From JBGPBY01 sp041481485 (GTDB lineage Bacteria > Acidobacteriota > Terriglobia > 20CM-2-55-15), in the NCBI GenBank assembly GCA_041481485.1, contig JBGPBY010000048.1, positions 1 to 21,271 on the forward strand: a stretch of 21,271 bases of DNA, given 5' to 3'. Shown here piece after piece: positions 12,960-19,329 of the stretch. The notes below the pieces were generated by a model. That model had not been told where the DNA came from. It was given only the letters and a program-made list of their open reading frames with translations, and did not search any database. Each line of letters opens with the position of its first letter. The stretch's first letter is position 1. The position numbers were made by a program, and so were the translations under genes.

Positions 12960-15266
12960 ATGAAATCCGTGGAGACTTTGCTGGCGACGACGTTTAGTGG
13001 ACGCAGGTTCACGCGTAAGCAGTTGGCACAGGTGCAAGAGACGGTCGAGCGATTCGCGAATCTGAGCCGAAACGAGCTGGCCCATACGGTGTGCGAACAC
13101 TTGGACTGGAAAACGCCGAATGGGAAAAATAAGGTCGAGTCGTGTTTGGTCTTGCTGGAAAAGCTGGAGGCCTTGGGCCTGGTGAGTCTTCCGGCCAGGC
13201 AGGTGAGGCTGCCGTCACAGCGGCGAGTACCGGTGCTGGGTCCTGAGGTAAATCAAATGCCGGTCGAAGCGGCGCTGAACACGCTGACGCCGATCCGGTT
13301 GGAAGCGGTGGGTAGCCCGGGAGCCGACCGCGAACAGTGGAAAGCCTATCTGCAGAGCTTTCACTATCTGGGTTACCGCCAACCGGTGGGTCCTCATCGA
13401 GGTTACTTTATTCTTTCCCAGCGAGGGCAGCGGCTCGGATGCTTGCTGTTTTCCGCCTCGGCCGCCTGGGCTCTGGCGCCACGGGACCGCTGGATCGGTT
13501 GGGATCACGAGCACCGGAAAAAGCTGCTGCCTCTGGTGCTGAGTAACGACCGGTTTCTGATTTTTCCCTGGGTTCAAGTCCCCCATCTGGCCAGTCACGC
13601 GCTGTCGCTGGCTACCAGGCAAATCGCCGGGGACTGGGTGCGGGCCTTCGGATATCGTCCGGTACTGATCGAGACATTTGTCGATCCCACTTACTTTGCG
13701 GGAACCTGTTACCGGGCGGCCAATTGGCAGTTTCTGGGTCTGACTCAGGGACGTAGCCCTCTGGCGCCGGATCCCCAGTGCCGCACCAGCAAGAAGGAGA
13801 TCTATGTCTATCCGCTGCAATCGGACTGGCAGCAATGCCTGACCCAGAAGCCTCGCGCCATAGAATTGAAGAAACGCTACCGCCATGACGTGCAAGCCAG
13901 CCAGACACGTTCCATCGATGACTCCTTTGTCTCGTTATGGCAGAAGGTGGCCCACATCCTTCAAGCTGTGGCCGACGATTACGACCGCAAGTGGCGTCTG
14001 CGTCACCGGATCATCGGCACACTGGTGCTCATGCTGCTGATTTTCCGGCTGGTCACTTCCAAAAACAAACAAAGCTACGGCGCCACTATCGATGATCTCT
14101 GGGATCACTGCCAACGGCTGAATCTGAGCTTGCCGCAAAAACGCAGCATCGCGCCCTCCTCATTCTCTGCGGCCCGGCAGAAGCTGGATGAAGCCGTCTT
14201 CAAGTGCGTCAACCAGAAAATCCTGGACGCCTATGCCGCCGATGCCTCTCGTTACTCGTGGCTCGGCCACCGTCTCTTTGCCGTCGACGGCAGCAAGATC
14301 AATCTGCCCCGGGAACTGCTCGCCTGCGGCTACTCCACTCCCGCCCAAAACGCCTACTACCCACAAGGCCTGCTCAGCTGCCTGTACCAACTGAAATCCC
14401 AACTTCCGTTCGATTTCGACCTCGCCGCGCATGTCAATGAACGGGTCAGTGCTCTGGGCCATCTGGAGGTTCTCCAGGCCGGAGACGTCGTCGTCTACGA
14501 CAGAGGATACTTCTCCTATGTCTTACTCCATCGGCACGTCCAAACCGGTATTCTTGCCGTCTTCCGTCTTCAGGAAAACAGCGGCAATGAGGTCAAAGCA
14601 TTCTTTGCCAGTCCACAAACCCATACCGAGATCACCTGGCTGCCCTCGTCCAATACCCAGGCCGAAATCCGATTGCAGTATCCCGGTATCGAAATCCTCC
14701 CGCTGAAATTACGGCTGCTCAAATACACGATCGCCAACAGCGTATTTTGCCTGGGCACCACCTTGCTCGATACGCAGCGCTATCCGTTCCAGGAGTTCAT
14801 CGGCGTCTACCATGGCCGATGGGGTATTGAGGAACTTTACAAGGTGAGCAAGCGTATCTTTGTCATCGAAGAATTCCACGGCAGGACCGAGCGCGGCGTC
14901 AAACAGGAAATCTTCGCCCATTTTGTTCTGGTCACTCTGAACCGGCTCTTCGCCAACCGGACCGACCTCGAACTCAATGCGGCTACGGCCTCCACGAGCG
15001 CCACTTCACCCAGTCCCAGCCAGGTTTCGGCGGCACGCCAGACCAATTTCAAAAACTGTATCCATGTCCTGGATCGCAGCCTTGAAGAACTTCTCTTACT
15101 TCACCAGCGGATCCGGGGCGTCATTCAGCGGGTCTTCACCACCATACTTGGAAGACATCAGCGCGTCCGCCCCAATCGATCATTTCTCCGCCGATCGCTG
15201 AGGCCCGAAACCAAATGGCGTTCCAGCAATGCGAAAAAACACCCTCACCACACCGCCAGCGCTTGA
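12960..15266 (+). CDS. DruA (DUF4338)-IS4 fusion transposase
   Basis: A 768-residue protein from ATG 12960; a TTG six codons upstream (12942) is possible. Residues 1-85 (TTFSGRRFTRKQLAQV, LSRNELAHTVCEHLDWKTPNGKNK) and 125-285 form the DUF4338/DruA domain: SFHYLGYRQPVG, APRDRWIGWDHEHRKK, RFLIFPWVQVPHLASHALSLA, GYRPVLIETFVDPTYFAGTCYRAANW. DruA is the signature protein of Druantia defence. After a linker (about 300-370), the IS4 DDE domain has Asp443 (FAVDGSK), Asp514 (VVVYDRGYF) and Glu624; Y617-x2-R620-x3-E624-x6-K631 is the exact YREK signature. Both halves look complete. It probably transposes the element; the role of the DruA half, perhaps end or target recognition, is inferred. Confidence 0.9.
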   Translation: MKSVETLLATTFSGRRFTRKQLAQVQETVERFANLSRNELAHTVCEHLDWKTPNGKNKVESCLVLLEKLEALGLVSLPARQVRLPSQRRVPVLGPEVNQMPVEAALNTLTPIRLEAVGSPGADREQWKAYLQSFHYLGYRQPVGPHRGYFILSQRGQRLGCLLFSASAAWALAPRDRWIGWDHEHRKKLLPLVLSNDRFLIFPWVQVPHLASHALSLATRQIAGDWVRAFGYRPVLIETFVDPTYFAGTCYRAANWQFLGLTQGRSPLAPDPQCRTSKKEIYVYPLQSDWQQCLTQKPRAIELKKRYRHDVQASQTRSIDDSFVSLWQKVAHILQAVADDYDRKWRLRHRIIGTLVLMLLIFRLVTSKNKQSYGATIDDLWDHCQRLNLSLPQKRSIAPSSFSAARQKLDEAVFKCVNQKILDAYAADASRYSWLGHRLFAVDGSKINLPRELLACGYSTPAQNAYYPQGLLSCLYQLKSQLPFDFDLAAHVNERVSALGHLEVLQAGDVVVYDRGYFSYVLLHRHVQTGILAVFRLQENSGNEVKAFFASPQTHTEITWLPSSNTQAEIRLQYPGIEILPLKLRLLKYTIANSVFCLGTTLLDTQRYPFQEFIGVYHGRWGIEELYKVSKRIFVIEEFHGRTERGVKQEIFAHFVLVTLNRLFANRTDLELNAATASTSATSPSPSQVSAARQTNFKNCIHVLDRSLEELLLLHQRIRGVIQRVFTTILGRHQRVRPNRSFLRRSLRPETKWRSSNAKKHPHHTASA

Positions 15267-15287
15267 CCGTTGGCGCAAAAGTCAAAA

Positions 15288-15329
15288 TTCCTTAAACGAA
15301 TGCGCCATTTTCCTTAAGCGAATGCCATT
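15288..15329 (+). repeat. Two-copy tandem repeat inside the right IS end
   Basis: Units 15288-15309 and 15310-15329 both read TTCCTTAA(A/G)CGAATG...CCATT, differing by one base and a two-base indel. The second unit overlaps the candidate right terminal repeat. No such doubling is seen at the left end. Confidence 0.75.
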
Positions 15330-15345
15330 GTCTGCTGAGGAGGGG
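15316..15345 (-). repeat. Candidate right terminal inverted repeat of the insertion sequence
   Basis: 30 bp whose complement starts CCCCTCCT and ends CAATGGCATTCGCTT, matching the left terminal repeat (12802-12829). It includes the distal unit of the tandem repeat. Confidence 0.5.
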
Positions 15346-15388
15346 ATATTTCGGCTTGATTGCTTGGCTGCATTCGGGAAACGTCACA

Positions 15389-16837
15389 CTACGTCCACAG
15401 TTTGGTAATCAGGTTTCCACCCGTCACCGTAGGCCGTTCCGCGCGGCCATTGCGCAGGTAAGTGGTTCTCAAGTGATCGAGGCCGAGCAGGTACAGGATC
15501 GACGCATGGATATCATGAATGTGGTGCGGCTCTTCTTCGGCGCGGAGACCCAATTCGTCGGTCGATCCAATCGTCTGTCCACCCTTGACGCCACCGCCCG
15601 CCATGAACATCGTGAAGCCCCACGGATTGTGATCGCGTCCGGCCTTGTCGTCGTTGGTGCCCTGGAAAAACGGCGTGCGTCCGAACTCTCCGCCCCAGAC
15701 CACGAGGGTGTCTTTCAACATGCCGCGTGCCTTGAGATCCGCAAGTAATCCCGCAACGGGTTTGTCTGCAGATTTGCAATTCTGCGTGTGGTTGCCCTGC
15801 AGGTCGCTGTGCGCATCCCAGCGGCTTCCCGATCCGCTGTAGACTTCGACGAAGCGGACACCGCGCTCCACAAGCCGTCGGGCCATCAGGCAATTAGCGC
15901 CGTAAGCCGAAGTTTCCTTTTCGTCCATTCCATACAGCTTCTTTGTGGCTTCACTTTCCTGACTTAAATCCACGGCCTCCGGCGCTGCGGACTGCATCTG
16001 GTATGCCAATTCGTAGGAGCGCGTGCGCGCATCGAGTTCGGAATCGTCCAGCTTGTCGCGGCCAAAGCGCTCGTTCAGTGCCTTCAGGAAACCGATCTTG
16101 TTGGATTCCTGTTCGTCGGTCGTTCCAGCCGGAGCCTTGAGATTGAGGATCGGCGTATCGCCGGAGCGGAAGAGTGTTCCGGAGAACGTTGCGGGCAGGA
16201 ACCCCGAGCCGTAATTCTGCACGCCTCCAAGAATCTCCTTGTCGTCCTGCATGACGATAAACGTCGGCAGATTTCGTTTGGCGCTTCCCAACCCGTAGGT
16301 GACCCATGCGCCCATCGAAGGACGTCCGGCAAGGATATCGCCGGTATTCATTTGGCAGACGCCGCCCACGTGATTCACTGCATTGGATACGCACGAGCGA
16401 ATGACCGCCATATCGTCGACGTGTTCGGCAATGTACGGAAGCCAGTCTGAGACCCACAGGCCGCTCTGACCATATTGTTTAAACGTTCGCTTCGACGGAA
16501 GCATTCCATTCTTGTTCGTGCCGAACCCAGTGACTCCGAGTGTTTCGGGATGGAACGAGGCAGGTACCTGTTGTCCGGCATACTTTTCGAGCATCGGTTT
16601 GGGATCGAACAGATCCACATGGCTCGGCCCGCCTTCCATGAAACACCAGATGACGGACTTCGCACGTGGCGTGACGTGGGGTGGCTTCGGATCGAGCGGA
16701 TCTGCTTTCTTACTTTGAGCCCACGCTTGCTCTTCCAGCAAGCTCGTCAGTGCAATTGCGGCCAGACCGCTGCCGGCGCGTTCGAAAAACTGCCGGCGGG
16801 TGGATACCGTCCAATGATGTCTCGAGTTGTCTTTCAT
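15389..16837 (-). CDS. DUF1501 domain protein, Tat-exported
   Basis: A 482-residue protein from the ATG at 16835-16837, which has GGAG six bases upstream; a longer frame reaches into the neighbouring gene. STRRQFFERAGSGLAAIAL near residues 12-30 is a twin-arginine signal, implying folding before export. The mature protein is a DUF1501 (alkaline-phosphatase/sulfatase-superfamily fold): FMEGGPSHVDLFDPKP, SDWLPYIAEHVDDMAVIRS, LPTFIVMQDD, VWGGEFGRTPF, GRDHNPWGFTMFMAGGG, HIHDIHASILYLLGLDH. The function is unknown; in Planctomycetes and Acidobacteria it is almost always next to a DUF1549/DUF1553 gene, as here with a 20-bp gap. The IS right edge lies 43 bp beyond its stop. Confidence 0.9.
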   Translation of the reverse strand: MKDNSRHHWTVSTRRQFFERAGSGLAAIALTSLLEEQAWAQSKKADPLDPKPPHVTPRAKSVIWCFMEGGPSHVDLFDPKPMLEKYAGQQVPASFHPETLGVTGFGTNKNGMLPSKRTFKQYGQSGLWVSDWLPYIAEHVDDMAVIRSCVSNAVNHVGGVCQMNTGDILAGRPSMGAWVTYGLGSAKRNLPTFIVMQDDKEILGGVQNYGSGFLPATFSGTLFRSGDTPILNLKAPAGTTDEQESNKIGFLKALNERFGRDKLDDSELDARTRSYELAYQMQSAAPEAVDLSQESEATKKLYGMDEKETSAYGANCLMARRLVERGVRFVEVYSGSGSRWDAHSDLQGNHTQNCKSADKPVAGLLADLKARGMLKDTLVVWGGEFGRTPFFQGTNDDKAGRDHNPWGFTMFMAGGGVKGGQTIGSTDELGLRAEEEPHHIHDIHASILYLLGLDHLRTTYLRNGRAERPTVTGGNLITKLWT

Positions 16838-16857
16838 GTTCGCTCCGTCACTCGGTT

Positions 16858-19134
16858 TCAATTGATATACAGGAACTCGTTTGAGGCAAACAGCATTTGG
16901 CACAGGTCGACAAAGGCCGCGGCCCGCGCAGGATCCATTCCTTCGAAAGTCTTTGCCGGCATCGGAGGTTTTGTTCCGCCGGATGCGAGGCGCTTTGCCA
17001 TCACCGTGGTCTGCTGATCCAGGAACGCTGTGGCCGTCTTGACTTCTTCGGCGGTGGCCCCGCGCCCATAGCTCAGTTTGAATGCGCGATCGACCAGTTC
17101 CCAGGATTCCGTCGATTGGCGGGCGTCGCTCATGATGCGTCCGGCGAATGCCTGCGCCCATTGGAGAATCAGATCGTTGTTCAGAATGTCCAGAGACTGC
17201 GAGGGCGTCACAGTGTTCTTGCGCGAGTGCCAGGCCTCGAACGTATTCGGAGTATCGAACTCCTGAAGCATCGGATAACGCAGATTTCGCCGGACGAAGA
17301 TATAAACGCTGCGGCGATTGTTCTGCGCGGGATCTTTTTCCGAACTCCATCCACCTGCCGCGGCTGTCGCCGATAGGGAACTCACCGCGCCCGGTGGAAC
17401 CGGCGGGAAAACGCCGGGGCCGCCCATTTTGGTGTTTAACAACCCGCTGACCTGAAGCATGGAATCACGAATCGCTTCGGCCTCCAGACGATGACGGCCA
17501 TAGTGCCAGAGCAGTTTATTGTCCGGATCTGCCTCCGCGGCCTTTGGCTGATTGTCCGTCGCCTGCTTGTAGACATTGGAGAGCACGATCAGCTTCGTCA
17601 GCTTCTTCATGCTCCAGCCATTCTCGACAAAATATGACGCCAGATAATCGAGCAGCTCGGGATGCGTCGGCCGGGTTCCCACGCGGCCGAAATCGCCTGG
17701 TGTCGCCACGATGCCCGTTCCAAAGTGATACTGCCAGATGCGATTGACCATCACGCGAGCCACCAGAGGATTTTTCGGATCGACCAGCCAGTTCGCCAGG
17801 GCGGTCCGGCGTCCAGTGGATTTCATGCCCGGCGGCGGTGTAATTTTCGCGTCGCGTGGATCGAGGATGGACAGGAATCCCGGCTGTACTTCCTCGCCTT
17901 GTCCATACGGATCGCCGCGTGGATGTACATAGGTTGGCGGCGCGGTGTCGCTGATGTCCACCATGAACTGGCCGCGCGGAAGAGCCTGAGGTTTTATCGA
18001 ATCGAATTCCGAGAGCTGTTTCTTGAGATCGGCGTAGCGTGTGCTGGCATCGCCCTTCAGTGTGCGGAGTGTTCGGGCATCGGGTTCTTCATCGAAACCG
18101 ATGCGCGGCTCTGCGGTGTGATACATCATTTGCTGCCACGCGTTCCGTTTCGCACCATCCATCAGGATCGCTTCCTGCACGTCGTCTTCAAAAGTTTTGA
18201 TACCGCCTTCCGCCTTTGTCTTGCGAAGCGGTTCGACGATCTGTTTCATCTCGTCCCGAATTGCCCTGGTTTTGGAATCCCAAAGAGCGTACAGCTCTTC
18301 GTATTTCTTCCGTTCCACCGGATCCTTCAGCGGCAAGGGTCCATCGCCGAACGACGTGTTTGCGAAGAATGCCTGGAGGCGGTAGTAGTCCCGTTGAGGG
18401 ATGGGATCGTACTTGTGATCGTGGCAACGCGCACACGCAAAGGTCATGCCGAGGAAAGCCGTGCCCGTGACATTCGTGATTTCGTCCAGCGTTTCCTGAC
18501 GGCGGATCACCAGGCCTGCAGCGTTGGTTTCATCGATCCAGTTGCGGTTGAATCCCATCGCCACCAGCGCGTCATGATCTCCCGGATAGAGTTCGTCGCC
18601 GGCAATCTGTTCACGGACAAAACGGTCGTACGGTTTGTCGTTGTTGAACGCCTGAATCACGTAATCGCGATATCGCCAGATGTCGGGACGCGTTTCATCG
18701 GCCTTGTAACCATTGCTGTCCGCGTAGCGCGCGATGTCCAGCCAGTGTCGGCCCCAGCGCTCGCCATAGGCTGAAGAAGCAAGGAGCCGATCCACTACTT
18801 TTTCATAAGCGTTGGGGGAGGCGTCGTTCACGAATGTCTGAACTTCGTCGGGAGCGGGAAGCAAGCCAGTGAGATCAATGGTCACACGCCGGAGAAGCGT
18901 GATCTTGTCGGCGGGCTTGCTGGGTTCGAGCTGTTTCTCTTCCAGTTTTGCGAGGACAAACGCATCGATGGGATTGCCTACCCATTGCTTCGCCCGGACC
19001 GCCGGCACCGCAGGTTTCAAGACAGGCTGAAGCGACCAGAAGGTCCTTTGGGCATCCGTGAAGACGGTTTCTGAAGAAGAAGCGGCACTGGTGGCGATCA
19101 AACACAGTCCCAGAAAGATTGTCGCGTGGCGCAT
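16858..19134 (-). CDS. DUF1549/DUF1553 (PSCyt2-PSD1) secreted protein with a CxxCH motif
   Basis: A 758-residue protein. The ATG at 19132-19134 is preferred over a TTG one codon upstream since GGGGAGG sits about four bases ahead. A signal peptide ends near residue 22. DUF1549 (about 52-260) shows PIDAFVLAKLEEKQLEPS, RRVTIDLTGLLP, YGERWGRHWLDIARYADSNGY and CARCHDHKYDPIPQRDYY, giving a single heme-binding-like Cys234-x2-Cys237-His238. DUF1553 (about 440-700) shows ALANWLVDPKNPLVARVMVNRIWQYHFG and NRRSVYIFVRRNLRYPMLQEFD. Unlike many relatives it lacks the N-terminal PSCyt1 cytochrome domain. First gene of the operon with DUF1501, reading from the promoter at 19173-19200. Confidence 0.92.
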   Translation of the reverse strand: MRHATIFLGLCLIATSAASSSETVFTDAQRTFWSLQPVLKPAVPAVRAKQWVGNPIDAFVLAKLEEKQLEPSKPADKITLLRRVTIDLTGLLPAPDEVQTFVNDASPNAYEKVVDRLLASSAYGERWGRHWLDIARYADSNGYKADETRPDIWRYRDYVIQAFNNDKPYDRFVREQIAGDELYPGDHDALVAMGFNRNWIDETNAAGLVIRRQETLDEITNVTGTAFLGMTFACARCHDHKYDPIPQRDYYRLQAFFANTSFGDGPLPLKDPVERKKYEELYALWDSKTRAIRDEMKQIVEPLRKTKAEGGIKTFEDDVQEAILMDGAKRNAWQQMMYHTAEPRIGFDEEPDARTLRTLKGDASTRYADLKKQLSEFDSIKPQALPRGQFMVDISDTAPPTYVHPRGDPYGQGEEVQPGFLSILDPRDAKITPPPGMKSTGRRTALANWLVDPKNPLVARVMVNRIWQYHFGTGIVATPGDFGRVGTRPTHPELLDYLASYFVENGWSMKKLTKLIVLSNVYKQATDNQPKAAEADPDNKLLWHYGRHRLEAEAIRDSMLQVSGLLNTKMGGPGVFPPVPPGAVSSLSATAAAGGWSSEKDPAQNNRRSVYIFVRRNLRYPMLQEFDTPNTFEAWHSRKNTVTPSQSLDILNNDLILQWAQAFAGRIMSDARQSTESWELVDRAFKLSYGRGATAEEVKTATAFLDQQTTVMAKRLASGGTKPPMPAKTFEGMDPARAAAFVDLCQMLFASNEFLYIN

Positions 19135-19172
19135 CAAACCTCCCCTGGCTTTTCGTGGTACTGAAACAATCC

Positions 19173-19200
19173 AATATCACCTGAAACTTATTATTGTCAA
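19173..19200 (-). promoter_or_regulatory. Promoter for the DUF1549-DUF1501 operon
   Basis: On the minus strand, a perfect TTGACA at 19195-19200, a 16-base spacer and GATATT at 19173-19178 as -10. The leader before the ATG at 19134 would be about 30 bases. Confidence 0.55.
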
Positions 19201-19214
19201 TGTTTTGGAAAATG

Positions 19215-19243
19215 TGGACAAAGCACTGCACGACTGGAATAAT
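19215..19243 (+). promoter_or_regulatory. Promoter for the DUF1592-type gene
   Basis: TGGACA at 19215-19220, a 17-base spacer and AATAAT at 19238-19243, each five of six to consensus. It sits back to back with the minus-strand promoter, leaving a leader of about 80 bases before the TTG start at 19330. Confidence 0.55.
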
Positions 19244-19329
19244 TCACCCTAAATTCCTGTCTTCTTGTCCCACGAAAGGCGCTTCATCCCTGCTTCGATG
19301 GACAGGACGGGAATCAGGAGAGATCCATT

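Larger units (their letters stand above)
12802..15345 (+). mobile_element. IS4-type insertion sequence with a DruA-fused transposase
   Basis: About 2.54 kb with one gene (12960-15266) filling most of its length. Candidate terminal inverted repeats are 12802-12829 and 15316-15345, each opening outward-to-inward with CCCCTCCT and then C-A-A-T-G-(A/G)-C-(C/A)-TTCGCTT, with a two-base gap between. No direct target duplication is seen at either edge, so the exact ends are tentative. The right end is 43 bp from the DUF1501 stop. The element appears intact and recently enough inserted to keep a full reading frame. Confidence 0.65.

Noticed and set aside
12453..15345. Possible complete Druantia defence locus
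   Set aside because: Only the DruA domain is present, fused to a transposase; there is no DruE-type helicase or DruB-D gene within the window, so a defence system is not supported.
16838..17350. 171-codon N-terminal extension of the DUF1501 frame
   Set aside because: It overlaps the DUF1549/DUF1553 gene in another frame; the Tat signal and ribosome binding site fix the start at 16837.
17662..18774. 370-codon open frame on the plus strand
   Set aside because: Antisense to the DUF1549/DUF1553 gene, whose domains are unambiguous; no motif of its own.
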